A DNA stretch of 64,000 nt, from the NCBI RefSeq assembly GCF_003987095.1, contig NZ_PIQA01000001.1:310001-374000 (forward strand), written 5' to 3'. The DNA comes from Idiomarina piscisalsi (lineage in GTDB: Bacteria > Pseudomonadota > Gammaproteobacteria > Enterobacterales > Alteromonadaceae). Under the pieces are notes generated by a model that was not told where the DNA came from, did no database searches, and was given only the letters and a program-made list of their open reading frames with translations. The position numbers were made by a program, and so were the translations under genes. The first letter of the stretch is position 1. Each line of letters begins with the position of its first letter. This document shows positions 20,431 to 29,198 of this stretch, one piece after another.

Positions 20431-22479
20431 TCAGGAGCGAGCCCATAGTTCGCTCGAGATAGGTTTCGCAAAATAATAACCTTGCTGCAAGTCAACACCG
20501 CTGTCTTTCAGGTAAGCTGCTTGAAGAGCTGTTTCAACGCCCTCTGCTACAATTTCAACACGCATTTGCTTAGCCATCAAAATAATTGAGTCGAGCAGAT
20601 TACGGTCTCGTTCACTGTGAAAAGCATTTTGTGTAAACTCTTTATCTATTTTCAGCTCTGATACCGGCAATAGCTGCAACCGTCTCAGATTTGAGTAACC
20701 TGTCCCAAAATCATCAATAGAGAATTGAATACCAACCTGATTTAACTCATTCATTACCGATAGTACTTGAGTATGGTCATGCAACAAAAGGTTTTCTGTT
20801 ATCTCTATGATAAGGTTTTCGAAAGGTGCGTCAGATTCTCGCATGACACGAATTATTTTTTCTGGAAAATCTGGCTCCAGAAACTGTTTAGGACTGACAT
20901 TTATAGCAATTGGTAGGTTAGTTGCGCTTATTAAACCTGCAACTTTTGTCAGCATCCAGAATCCGATGTCTATAATAAGACCCAGGCGCTCAGCTAGGGG
21001 AATAAATTCATCGGGTCTAATTAACTGTCCTTGATATCGCCACCTTATTAGTGCTTCCGCACCGCAAACCTCAAAATTCCTGTTTACCTTGGACTGAAGC
21101 CAACACTCAAACCCAACGTTTTGTCCAAATTTGAGCCGTTGTAACTCCTCGTGCAGTCCCGTTTCAATCTTATAATCATATTGAAGGTTCGCTAGCATTG
21201 TATCTTGGTAAACACAGCTTCGGTTTCGCCCTTGGCGTTTTGCCCGCTCAAGAGCAGATTCGGCATTAACTAACGCGTCTTTAGCATTAGTGCCTTTGCT
21301 GAGACTCGCTATACCAGCACTTACAGTAATGTGAATTGGGTTAATACACGTGTCCACTACTATGGGCTCACGAATAGTTACTACTAAAGACTCAATGCTT
21401 TGTATTATGTCTTCTTTGACACAAGGCGGACAAGCACAGGCGATAATAAACCGGTCGGCTAAGTCTTTTGCTACCATCGCATATTTACCGACTGCTGACT
21501 TTACCCGCTCAGCAACAGACAGAATGACCTGATCGCCTATATCTTCACCCAAAACAGAATTAATACGTCTAAAGTAGTCGATGTTCAAACAGGCAACGGT
21601 TACTGCTGTACTTCTTAACAACACCTCAGTCTGCTCCAGGAGCCGGGCACGGTTAGGTAGGCCTGTTAGTTCATCATGATGTGACAAGAACTCTATTCGT
21701 TTTGCTGCTTCTTTTTGTTGCGTTATGTCCCGGACCGTTCCAATAAAGCGTGTTCCCAACTCCGTTTTTGTTTCTGAAACGGCGAGATCGATCGGAAATT
21801 CTTCACCATTTTTTCTCAACGCTGTAACTTCTCGACCAATACCAATAATTTTTCGTTTACCTGTTGCCTGATAGTTTGTGAGGTATTGATCGTGCTCACG
21901 TCTGTATGGTTGAGGCATTAAATGTTTGACATTGAGGCCGACAACCTCATCAGCCTGATACCCAAAAATACGCTCAGCCGGTTTGCTGAAACCTTGTATG
22001 ATACCTTTCTCATTAATGGTTATAACACCATCTACGAGGTTGTCTAATATGGCATTAAGTGATTTAGTGCGTTGTTTCAACGTAAGCAAGTTTGAATGGC
22101 TCTGTGAAATATCCTGAATTGAACCAAAAAGTAGATATGCTCCGTTGTCGAGCTTGAAGGGCCGGCCGCACGTCCTAATGAACTTCTTCCGGCCGCTTTC
22201 TGTAATGATTTCTGCTTCGACAGACCATGCTTCGTTATCGTCTATAGCATTCTCTATTGCCTTACTAATTTTCAGGCGGTCGCTCTTGGAATAGTAATTA
22301 ATTGCGTCGTCGAGCGTTGGAGCTTTATCTAGCTCACGCTCAAACAATGCATAAGTACTATCACTCCAGTAAAGCATTTGTGAGCGAGTATCCAGGCACC
22401 AAACACCACTGTCTGTTAGCTGCTGAGTTTCAGCAAGCAGCTTCTCTGATGATACAGGCCAACATGAAGAATCATTCAT
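20431..22479 (-). CDS. PAS-PAS-(degenerate GGDEF)-EAL cyclic-di-GMP phosphodiesterase
   Basis: 682 aa from ATG 22479, 4 nt after the chemoreceptor stop; a longer frame to 22575 would overlap that gene by 92 nt. First PAS about 15-130; second PAS about 140-255, closely like the FixL haem PAS, with His196 and Arg216 at the FixL His200/Arg220 spacing (REHD ... IIGIGR). The GGDEF domain (about 265-430) has KDLADRF in place of GGDEF and should be inactive. The EAL domain (about 440-680) keeps GAEALIRW, NVSP, EITE, DDFGTGYS, LKIDKEF and AEGVE, so c-di-GMP hydrolysis is expected. No transmembrane segment. Haem binding is inferred from the motif only. Confidence 0.9.
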   Translation of the reverse strand: MNDSSCWPVSSEKLLAETQQLTDSGVWCLDTRSQMLYWSDSTYALFERELDKAPTLDDAINYYSKSDRLKISKAIENAIDDNEAWSVEAEIITESGRKKFIRTCGRPFKLDNGAYLLFGSIQDISQSHSNLLTLKQRTKSLNAILDNLVDGVITINEKGIIQGFSKPAERIFGYQADEVVGLNVKHLMPQPYRREHDQYLTNYQATGKRKIIGIGREVTALRKNGEEFPIDLAVSETKTELGTRFIGTVRDITQQKEAAKRIEFLSHHDELTGLPNRARLLEQTEVLLRSTAVTVACLNIDYFRRINSVLGEDIGDQVILSVAERVKSAVGKYAMVAKDLADRFIIACACPPCVKEDIIQSIESLVVTIREPIVVDTCINPIHITVSAGIASLSKGTNAKDALVNAESALERAKRQGRNRSCVYQDTMLANLQYDYKIETGLHEELQRLKFGQNVGFECWLQSKVNRNFEVCGAEALIRWRYQGQLIRPDEFIPLAERLGLIIDIGFWMLTKVAGLISATNLPIAINVSPKQFLEPDFPEKIIRVMRESDAPFENLIIEITENLLLHDHTQVLSVMNELNQVGIQFSIDDFGTGYSNLRRLQLLPVSELKIDKEFTQNAFHSERDRNLLDSIILMAKQMRVEIVAEGVETALQAAYLKDSGVDLQQGYYFAKPISSELWARS

Positions 22480-22483
22480 AAAA

Positions 22484-24058
22484 TTAGTTTTTACTGCTGA
22501 ATCGGCGTATGAGTTTATAAAGTTGATCGGTTGTTTCTTCCAGTCGCTCACTCGAGCGCGATGTTTCCGCTGCATTGTCGCTGGCCGTTCGTGAGCTATC
22601 AGCTATGGCCGTAACTTGTTGGTTAATATGCTCTGCGACGTTACTTTGCTCCTCGACAGCGGAGGACATTTGAATAGTCATTTCGTTTATCGACTGCACT
22701 GCCTGACGTATTTCTTTTAGTGCTGTCTCTGTTCTGCCGACCATCTCGACGCCTTTTTTAGCGGCTTGTTCGCCTGTTTTAGAGACGGATACTGCATTTT
22801 CAGCTTTTGTCATCAGATTATCAATGGTTTTATGAATACTCTCCGTGGAAGAGCGGGTTTTTGTAGCAAGTGAGCGAACTTCATCGGCTACGACGCTAAA
22901 CCCGCGTCCGTGCTCTCCAGCACGGGCTGCTTCGATTGCAGCATTTAATGCTAAAAGATTGGTTTGCTCTGCAATTGTTGTTATTAAATCGGCAGCTTTA
23001 CCTATTTCGTCCGTTGAAGCTGAGAGCTCCTCGACTGTTTCGGCGATACTGCTGACTGAGTTATTGAGTTCATTAATTGCCTGTAGTGCCTCTGCTGCAA
23101 CTGAAACACCGGTATCCACATTGTTAGCGGCCAGTTCCGACTTGCTTGCGTTATCTTCAACGCTATTTGCGACCTCCTGAATTGACGTTGACATTTCGTT
23201 TATCGCCGATGCAACATCCTGAGTTTTATTATTTTGCTCATCGATGAGAGCGTTACTAGCATCGGCTTGCTCTCGAGTGGCTCTGACAATACCGGATAAA
23301 GCCGACACCGAGTCGTCTAAGCGGGTGATAACCGTTTGGGCCCTTGCAGCCTCGCTTCTTATCATCATTTCAAGTCGAGCCTTTGCACCGCCATCCTTAG
23401 AGTATGTGTATGCGGTTAACTCTTCGCAAAAAGCATCAGGCCTGAGATTGATAAGCTCTTCCAAAGAGCGCTGTGACGAGAATATTGACAAACAAGTAAC
23501 AAGTATACCGGTTGTTAGCGCGACGAGAGCGGCTATTAAATTAACAGTAAAATAAGAAAACACACCAGCTAGTAGTGACAGCAATAATGCAAGCCTGTTT
23601 TCTTGGCTGTAATAACGCAAATAGGCAGAAACAGGAAACAGTGTTTTGCCATCTCTCAAGCGTTTATAAACCCGAGTCGCACGGTGCTTTTGTTCCTCAG
23701 TGGCGGCAACACGGACGGACTCATAACCAACAATGACTTCATCCTCAAATATAGGAGTAACGTAAGCACTTACCCAGTAATGGTCGCCATCTTTACGGCG
23801 GTTTTTCACTAATCCCATCCAGGGCTTTCCTTGGCTGATAGTTTGCCACATGCTTTTGTAAACAGCAGGCGGCATATCTGGATGACGAACAATGTTGTGA
23901 GGCTGACCAATAAGCTCCGATTTTTCGAAACCACTTACCTTAAGGAAAGCATCATTGACGTATTCAATGTGTCCACGCTTATTGGTGGAAGAGATTAACC
24001 GTTCATGGTCTGGAAACCTGTACTCTTTTTGTGTAACCGGCTGATTATTTCTCATCAA
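22484..24058 (-). CDS. Aer-like PAS methyl-accepting chemotaxis protein
   Basis: 524 aa. N-terminal PAS (about 15-125) nearly matches the FAD-PAS of E. coli Aer: [35 protein letters not shown], including Arg58, His59 and Asp61. A membrane hairpin lies at about 155-194 and the MCP signalling tip [20 protein letters not shown]...at about 364-393. No periplasmic domain and no C-terminal CheR-binding pentapeptide. Likely an intracellular redox/oxygen sensor for aerotaxis. 89 nt after the diguanylate cyclase and 4 nt before the phosphodiesterase, all leftward, so probably one operon. Confidence 0.93.
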   Translation of the reverse strand: MMRNNQPVTQKEYRFPDHERLISSTNKRGHIEYVNDAFLKVSGFEKSELIGQPHNIVRHPDMPPAVYKSMWQTISQGKPWMGLVKNRRKDGDHYWVSAYVTPIFEDEVIVGYESVRVAATEEQKHRATRVYKRLRDGKTLFPVSAYLRYYSQENRLALLLSLLAGVFSYFTVNLIAALVALTTGILVTCLSIFSSQRSLEELINLRPDAFCEELTAYTYSKDGGAKARLEMMIRSEAARAQTVITRLDDSVSALSGIVRATREQADASNALIDEQNNKTQDVASAINEMSTSIQEVANSVEDNASKSELAANNVDTGVSVAAEALQAINELNNSVSSIAETVEELSASTDEIGKAADLITTIAEQTNLLALNAAIEAARAGEHGRGFSVVADEVRSLATKTRSSTESIHKTIDNLMTKAENAVSVSKTGEQAAKKGVEMVGRTETALKEIRQAVQSINEMTIQMSSAVEEQSNVAEHINQQVTAIADSSRTASDNAAETSRSSERLEETTDQLYKLIRRFSSKN

Positions 24059-24147
24059 GTTTACCTTTCAATTATGTAAGCCATAACTTTCATCACTGAG
24101 ATACCTCTATGTTGAGCTAACAGTAACTTTAGTACGAGGCCCCAAGT

Positions 24148-25743
24148 TTATTCGTCAACCGATACAACAGTATTACGACCACTGCTTTTCCCTTGATACA
24201 TGGCAGCGTCCGCGGCGCTATACATACTCGTCCAGTCTGGTCGTTCGTCAGCTAAAGATGAGACACCAATCGTCACAGATAACTTTATTGGATAGTTATC
24301 AACTGCCGTTGAGTGGTGGCTAATCTTATTTCTGAGCTTATCGGCAATAGATACTGCTTCTTTAAGTTTTGTATCGGGCAGCAGTACAGCAAACTCCTCA
24401 CCGCCTATTCGTGCACAGACGTCATACTCACGAGTACTGCTGGAAAGCTGTGACGAGATGTCTTGCAGAACTTTATCCCCGGCAATATGGCCATATCTAT
24501 CGTTTACTAATTTAAAATTGTCGACATCGATAATGAGAAGAGAGACTGGCTGTTTTGAGCGTTTCCAGATAGCGAGGTGATGTTCAAACAGCTCAAGAAA
24601 GTAAAAGCGGTTATACAGATTGGTTAAGTAGTCAATGCGAGATTGTTTGAGCAGCTTTTCTTCTAACTGCTTTTGCTTAGTTACATCTTTCACCGCTCCT
24701 ACAAGAGTGACTTTATCATTCAACATCTTCGCTTTTTCGTGTACCCAAATAATTTCTCCATCAGCGCGATACATACGATGGGTTATGTCGTGCTCACCTG
24801 TCTTCAAGCTTTTTTGCTCACTTTCTTCAACAGCCTTTAAATCTTCATGATGAACAAGTGACTTAAACAAAGATATTGATGGTACGGTATCTTGCGGAGA
24901 CAGCCCGAGCATTTCGTATATCATTTCTGACCATTCAAGATGGTCAGTGGAAAAGTTAGCCTTCCAATGCCCAATTCGGGCAATTCTTTGAGCCTGGCTT
25001 AATATGCTCTCGCTGTCACGTAATCGCTTTTCAAGTACCTTTGAGCTCGTAATGTCTATATGGGTGCCACATATCCACTCCGGCTCGCTATTCTCCGTAT
25101 ATGTTACCACTCGGCCATGGTCGCGAATCCAAACAGTAGAGCCGTTTTTATGGACGAGTCGCAACTCACAGTGATAAAACGCATCGTCTCCGGCAAAGTG
25201 GCGCTGGAAGGCGTGCTCGGATATTTTGGCATCATCTGGGTGAAGCACTTTGAACCACGTGTCGATAGAAATAGGCGCAAGCTCTTCCAGTGTATAGCCG
25301 ACCATTTCGGCCCAGCGTTCATTCAAAATGAGTTCGCCGGTCTGATAGTTCCACTCCCAGGCTCCGGCATCAGTGTTCTCAAGTATAGCTTTTAAGCGCT
25401 GTTCATGGGTAAGTTCTGTATAATCCGTGTTACTTGAAATGGGCTTTTTTACCTGGACAACAAGACGTTGCTCTCCAGCGTGATTAACTACCGTTTGAAT
25501 ATTTACTGGGAATGCCTGACCTTCGACATTTAAACAAATATGTTGATGACTGTTTTCAATAAGTTCGATGAAAGTAAGTGGATCAGCTCGCTGAACATCC
25601 CTAAAATAAAAGAAGGAACATCCGGTTTGCATCCCTCGACGAAACTCCTTTAGCGAGAAGGGTAATTTCACGCTCGAACTTTCAACGGCCCATGTGGACT
25701 TAATCACCAAAACATAGGGCTGGCTGTGTACTGAATTCTGCAC
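24148..25743 (-). CDS. PAS-domain diguanylate cyclase (GGEEF)
   Basis: 531 aa. A divergent N-terminal region (about 1-100), a PAS/PAC (about 110-235; LENTDAGAWEWNYQTGEL, WIRDHGRVVTYTENSEPEWICGTHIDIT), a second PAS (about 245-358), then a GGDEF domain with active GGEEF at 447-451. An RxxD inhibitory I-site (Arg438-Asp441) lies exactly five residues before it, so product inhibition by c-di-GMP is expected. No membrane segment. Probably first gene of the island's sensory operon. Signal sensed by the PAS domains is unknown. Confidence 0.92.
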   Translation of the reverse strand: MQNSVHSQPYVLVIKSTWAVESSSVKLPFSLKEFRRGMQTGCSFFYFRDVQRADPLTFIELIENSHQHICLNVEGQAFPVNIQTVVNHAGEQRLVVQVKKPISSNTDYTELTHEQRLKAILENTDAGAWEWNYQTGELILNERWAEMVGYTLEELAPISIDTWFKVLHPDDAKISEHAFQRHFAGDDAFYHCELRLVHKNGSTVWIRDHGRVVTYTENSEPEWICGTHIDITSSKVLEKRLRDSESILSQAQRIARIGHWKANFSTDHLEWSEMIYEMLGLSPQDTVPSISLFKSLVHHEDLKAVEESEQKSLKTGEHDITHRMYRADGEIIWVHEKAKMLNDKVTLVGAVKDVTKQKQLEEKLLKQSRIDYLTNLYNRFYFLELFEHHLAIWKRSKQPVSLLIIDVDNFKLVNDRYGHIAGDKVLQDISSQLSSSTREYDVCARIGGEEFAVLLPDTKLKEAVSIADKLRNKISHHSTAVDNYPIKLSVTIGVSSLADERPDWTSMYSAADAAMYQGKSSGRNTVVSVDE

Positions 25744-25858
25744 GTCTCTCCCTCACATAAACCTTACTTCCATTTAGCAGCGCTAGCTGAACTTCATAGT
25801 ATTCAAAAATTAGCTTACCTACTAATCGATTGAAAAAAAAGTTAAAAATCAAAAGGAG

Positions 25859-26026
25859 ATGGCGCGAGCACTTAATAAACCCAAGAGGCGATATTGTTTA
25901 TGGAAAATACTGCTTAGTTTATCTATGACTTTGCTTTTTTGTTACCAATTCACGCTGGAACCTAAAAAGCACTCATTTTTTCATATAGAAGCAAAACTCG
26001 AGGGAACAAAGGCACCCGTATTTTAA
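25859..26026 (+). CDS. Possible small membrane peptide (55 aa), uncertain
   Basis: In the 337-nt stretch between the cyclase start and the scar at 26.08 kb, the plus strand has an ATG frame of 55 codons: basic N-terminus (MARALNKPKRRYCLWK) followed by one hydrophobic run (ILLSLSMTLLFCYQF). An AAAAGGAG lies directly against the ATG, too close for a normal ribosome site. No family recognised. It may be chance; the rest of the stretch is AT-rich and presumably carries the promoter of the leftward operon. Confidence 0.2.
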   Translation: MARALNKPKRRYCLWKILLSLSMTLLFCYQFTLEPKKHSFFHIEAKLEGTKAPVF

Positions 26027-26080
26027 ATCATTTGAGTCATATATCACAGTTAAGGGTAAAGCTAATCCATCAAGGGATTT

Positions 26081-26133
26081 GCTTGTTCCCAAATTAACGA
26101 AATGGGAACAAGCGAACCCACTTAAAACGGGTT
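26081..26133. repeat. Two adjacent inverted repeats at the edge of the scar
   Basis: A perfect 11-bp inverted repeat GCTTGTTCCCA / TGGGAACAAGC (26081-26091, 26103-26113; 11-nt loop), followed directly by a smaller one AACCC / GGGTT (26115-26119, 26129-26133). They lie just past the premature end of the hsdM fragment. Could be a terminator-like structure or a recombination/insertion footprint; function unknown. Confidence 0.4.
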
Positions 26134-26134
26134 A

Positions 26135-26263
26135 CTACATGTCAGAAACATACTTAAGGAACACCAACCCTAACACCGGGTATTTATACTCCGCAGCTGA
26201 TACTGTACCCTGTAAGCCATTTGCGGCATCCCATAATGTACGTTTGAAATCTTCATCCGTCAT
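26135..26263 (-). pseudogene. hsdM: Fragment of type I restriction methyltransferase hsdM (first 42 codons)
   Basis: The minus strand reads MTDEDFKRTLWDAANGL, then VSAAEYKYPVLGLVFLKYVSDM and a stop. This is the start of HsdM (typical FKRTLWDAANKLRG...EYKHVVLGLIFLKYISD), cut off after about 42 of roughly 500 residues. It still has an AAGGA site upstream. Remnant of a lost type I restriction-modification locus. Confidence 0.75.
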
Positions 26264-26266
26264 AAA

Positions 26267-26401
26267 TCAATCCTTATTTAAGTTCTGTGTCGCTGGAAGC
26301 CCGTCAAAGCTTTCACGAGCTAACGATTTATTTAATGTAAGTCGACTCACTTTGAAATGCTCAGCGACTTCTTTCTTCGTTATGTCAGGGTCTTTGAGCA
26401 T
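26267..26401 (-). pseudogene. C-terminal fragment of a serine recombinase (resolvase/invertase HTH)
   Basis: The minus strand encodes LKDPDITKKEVAEHFKVSRL and TLNKSLARE, the C-terminal HTH seen in Hin/resolvase-type recombinases, ending in TGA 3 nt before the hsdM fragment start. The catalytic N-terminal domain is missing: homology stops at about 26401, where the sequence changes to a hemerythrin fragment on the other strand. Confidence 0.6.
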
Positions 26402-26402
26402 T

Positions 26403-26627
26403 GCCGAGCACCATGAGTTGGATGAATTGCTGGCGGAGCTGGAAGATATGGACATGGCATCGCCTGGTTGGCTGCAACGTTTTAAAGCATTGAAAGATAA
26501 AATGCTGCATCACTTTGAAGATGAAGAGCAGGGATTCTTTCAGCACGCAGGAAAAATTTTCGATGCCCAGCAGAAAAGCCAGTTGGGTAAAGCGTATCGT
26601 GACGAGATGTCACAACAAGGCTTGTAG
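26403..26627 (+). pseudogene. C-terminal fragment of a hemerythrin (HHE) domain protein
   Basis: The plus strand reads AEHHELDELLAELEDMD, then WLQRFKALKDKMLHHFEDEEQGFF, the second half of an HHE hemerythrin-like domain with its EHHE and HHFEDEE iron-ligand motifs. The first half is absent; the frame upstream of 26403 is antisense to the recombinase fragment, so the gene was truncated by recombination at about 26400. Intact proteins bind di-iron and sense or carry O2/NO. Confidence 0.7.
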
Positions 26628-26648
26628 CGCCTAAGTCTGTGCGCCGGC

Positions 26649-27536
26649 TTACAGTCGCTGGCGCAAATACTGTTGTAACCAGACACTGGCACGGCCAGGC
26701 GGGTGCTCATAACGCACCTGAAATACGGCGGGGGGCAGTTCGATATCATGCTTCAGTGTCTGTAACTGAGCGTTCGCTATGCCTTCGGCGAGCAGAAAAG
26801 CTGGCAATACCCCCCAACCATGTTTAGCTATAATGGCATCGCGAATCAGTTCATAAGACGTCAGCGCCGTGTAGGTTGTTTGGTTACGTTCACTTTGCTC
26901 AGTGCCTAATTGCAACCCGCTATGGAGTAATTTGCCGTGGTTCATGTAAGCAAGGCAAATTTGCCGATGCTGCATAAGATCGCTCATGCGGGCCTCTGGC
27001 AACTCGGCCAGCGGGTGAGTGGGGTGACAGACTAATAAATTATCAGTACTTGCAATGGTTGCATATTCGCCGTCGTGGTGAAGTTGCGGCTGGCGTAAAC
27101 CGAACCCGATGTCGACCACGTGTTGCTTTAATAACGCATTGTGTTCCTGGGCCGGGACTAAATACACTTCAATCGCGGTTTCGCTAAATTGTTGTTGCAA
27201 CGCATGCAATGCTTGTCGCCAAATCGCTTCTGCAATGGCGTCATCGCGGGCAATGCGTAGGGTACGTTCAACGCCTTGGTTCATTTGCTCGCAGCGACGT
27301 GCAATACGTTCTGCACTATGCAGTAAGCGCTGGCAATCAGGCAAAATCGCTTCACCGGCAGCACTCAATTGCAAGCGATTACCACTGCGGTGAAAGAGTG
27401 TAATTTGCAGATCATCTTCAAGGGCTTGCACAGCCGCACTTAACGTACTGCGGCGACTTGCACTGGCGCGCGCGGCAGCGGCAAAACTGCCGTGTTCAGC
27501 GGCACGAATAAAAGCACGAATCTGGTCGGTGCGCAT
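26649..27536 (-). CDS. LysR-family transcriptional regulator
   Basis: 295 aa. N-terminal winged HTH (MRTDQIRAFIRAAEHGSFAAAARASA, continuing STLSAAVQALEDDLQITLFHR), then a substrate-binding domain with VYLVPAQEHNALLKQHVVDIGFGLR. Divergent from the CDF-type transporter; a dyad of LysR type (27569-27593) lies between them, so it probably regulates the transporter and itself. By eye the pair is more GC-rich than the sensory cassette to its left, suggesting separate acquisition. Confidence 0.9.
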   Translation of the reverse strand: MRTDQIRAFIRAAEHGSFAAAARASASRRSTLSAAVQALEDDLQITLFHRSGNRLQLSAAGEAILPDCQRLLHSAERIARRCEQMNQGVERTLRIARDDAIAEAIWRQALHALQQQFSETAIEVYLVPAQEHNALLKQHVVDIGFGLRQPQLHHDGEYATIASTDNLLVCHPTHPLAELPEARMSDLMQHRQICLAYMNHGKLLHSGLQLGTEQSERNQTTYTALTSYELIRDAIIAKHGWGVLPAFLLAEGIANAQLQTLKHDIELPPAVFQVRYEHPPGRASVWLQQYLRQRL

Positions 27537-27568
27537 AACGAGGCCTTATTATCCAATCAAGTCAAACT

Positions 27569-27593
27569 TCAGCGCTAAATTTATTGGCGCTGA
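27569..27593. promoter_or_regulatory. LysR-type operator candidate
   Basis: Inverted repeat TCAGCGC-N11-GCGCTGA, 33-57 bp upstream of the LysR start and 71-95 bp upstream of the transporter start. The spacing fits the T-N11-A boxes of LysR proteins. Confidence 0.45.
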
Positions 27594-27663
27594 GCGATTA
27601 TAGCGATTCTCTGGGTTTGCGTATACTCCAGCTGTATATTTGGAACCAATCGCTAGGTGTAGC

Positions 27664-28551
27664 ATGTACGCAAAACAAGATAAACAAAAAAGCACGCTAA
27701 TATTTTCAGCGCTCAGTGCGGGGGTATTCGCGGTCACTGGACTGCTGCTTGGGGTGATGAGTGGCTCGGTAATGATTATCTTCGACAGCGCTTACTCCTT
27801 ACTGAGTTTAGCCTTGGCATCGCTGTCTTTATTCGCGTTAAAGTTGGCTCGCCAGCCAGCGAACGCGAATTATCCGTTCGGGCGTCTGACAATTGAGCCA
27901 CTTTCAATACTTATCAAGGGCGTGGTGATTGGCTTAGTGTGTTTGGTGTCAATGGTGTTAGCAGCGATCAGCTTATGGCAGGGCGGGCGCGAGGTGAACC
28001 TCAATCTTGCGCTGATATTTTCGCTGCTGAATGTGGCAGGCTGTTACCTGACCTGGTGGGTTATTCGCCGCGCGCAGCAACGGCAGGACACTGCGTTACT
28101 TCGAGCTGAAGTGCGTCAATGGCAAATGGACACTTGGTTAAGTGCGGCGGTGTTGTTCGGCTTTATTCTGGCGCAGCTACTTGCGATGTCACCTTGGGGC
28201 GCGCTTGCGGTGTACGCGGACCCCTTGATGGTATTGGTGATAGCCGGGTATTTTTGCTACATACCCTACAACATGGTGGTTCAGGCGCTGCGTCAATTGA
28301 TGTTGGGTGCTGCTGACCCTGAAGTCGCAGCACAAGTTCGAGAGGTGGTTGCTGCTGCGCATCTAGAAACGCCAAATGGCACTGAACTAGTTCGGGTGGC
28401 TCAAGTGGGAAGTTTCTTAATTGTGCAACATGCTGAGGTACTTGCCACTGAGGATCAGCAAGCGTTGCAAGAGATTGCGGCAGACGAGCAACTGACTGCA
28501 ATATTAATTCAGCCACAAACACTTGATCTTACAGAGCCGCGCCATCAGTAA
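27664..28551 (+). CDS. Cation diffusion facilitator family transporter
   Basis: 295 aa, six hydrophobic helices, then a soluble C-terminal domain (about 205-295). CDF-like features: GLLLGVMSGSVMIIFDSAYSLLS in TM2 and YPFGRLTIEPL after it. Of the four metal ligands of YiiP (D-x3-D in TM2, H-x3-D in TM5), only the first Asp (Asp41) and the last (Asp156) are kept; the others are Ser45 and Gln152. So metal specificity may differ from Zn/Fe exporters. ATG at 27664 chosen over a TTG at 27640 because AGGTG lies upstream. Confidence 0.85.
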   Translation: MYAKQDKQKSTLIFSALSAGVFAVTGLLLGVMSGSVMIIFDSAYSLLSLALASLSLFALKLARQPANANYPFGRLTIEPLSILIKGVVIGLVCLVSMVLAAISLWQGGREVNLNLALIFSLLNVAGCYLTWWVIRRAQQRQDTALLRAEVRQWQMDTWLSAAVLFGFILAQLLAMSPWGALAVYADPLMVLVIAGYFCYIPYNMVVQALRQLMLGAADPEVAAQVREVVAAAHLETPNGTELVRVAQVGSFLIVQHAEVLATEDQQALQEIAADEQLTAILIQPQTLDLTEPRHQ

Positions 28552-28569
28552 TAACTGACTGCGGTGATT

Positions 28570-29184
28570 TCAGTCATGGCATTCCGGTGCATGACACCAT
28601 TGCCAGGCTTGTTTGTCGTATCGACCCGCAGGCGTTCCATCAGCGTTTTATTCCGTGGATGCAGGCGACTGAAAAACTCACCGATAAAGAAGTTGTTGCC
28701 GTTGATGGCAAGACGCTACGCCGCTCATACAAGCGGGGCGACAGGCAATCCACATTGCACATGATAAGTGCTTTTGCGACGAAGAATAGTGTGGTCTTAG
28801 GCCAGCGACGAACCGCTGAAAAATCGAACGAGATTACCGCTGTACCTGAATTACTGGAGCTTCTGGAGCTAGAAGGCGCGAAGGTGACGCTCGACGCAAT
28901 GTGGCTGCCAAAAGCAAATTGTGAAGACCATAGTAAAAAAGAAAGCTGACTACTGCATCGCAGTGAAAAAGAGCCAAAAGTCGCTCTATCAGACACTTCA
29001 GGATGCGTTTGAACTCAGTGATAACAACGAACCTGGACATCTTGAGCAAGAGCATGGTCGTGTTGAATATCGCGCCTACGATGTGTTGTCGGCGCTTGAA
29101 CTGCCTGCACGCATACGCTCAGCGTGGTCATCGCTCGAAACCATTGGCCGTGCCACCTATTATCGGTTAGCGAATGGCAAAGTA
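28570..29184 (+). pseudogene. Broken ISAs1-family transposase
   Basis: Frame 1 reads HGIPVHDTIARLVCRIDP (in parts), VVAVDGKTLRRSYKRGDRQS and ITAVPELLELLELEGAKVTLDAM, a typical ISAs1 (H-repeat) DDE transposase. One extra T at 28902 shifts the frame; the next frame continues KTIVKKKADYCIAVKKSQKSLYQ through RIRSAWSSLETIGRATYYRLA. The N-terminal roughly 75 residues and the C-terminal part (after about 29184) are absent. No terminal inverted repeats seen, so not mobile. Confidence 0.85.
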
Positions 29185-29198
29185 AGGCTTATACTGGT

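Noticed and set aside
22480-22575. N-terminal extension of the EAL phosphodiesterase into the chemoreceptor gene
   Set aside because: The overlap would be 92 nt and antisense to no constraint; the ATG at 22479 lies 4 nt after the receptor stop and starts the first PAS domain directly.
26081-26133. Integron attC site
   Set aside because: The inverted repeats lack the R/L box pattern (RYYYAAC and GTTRRRY) and there is no gene cassette.
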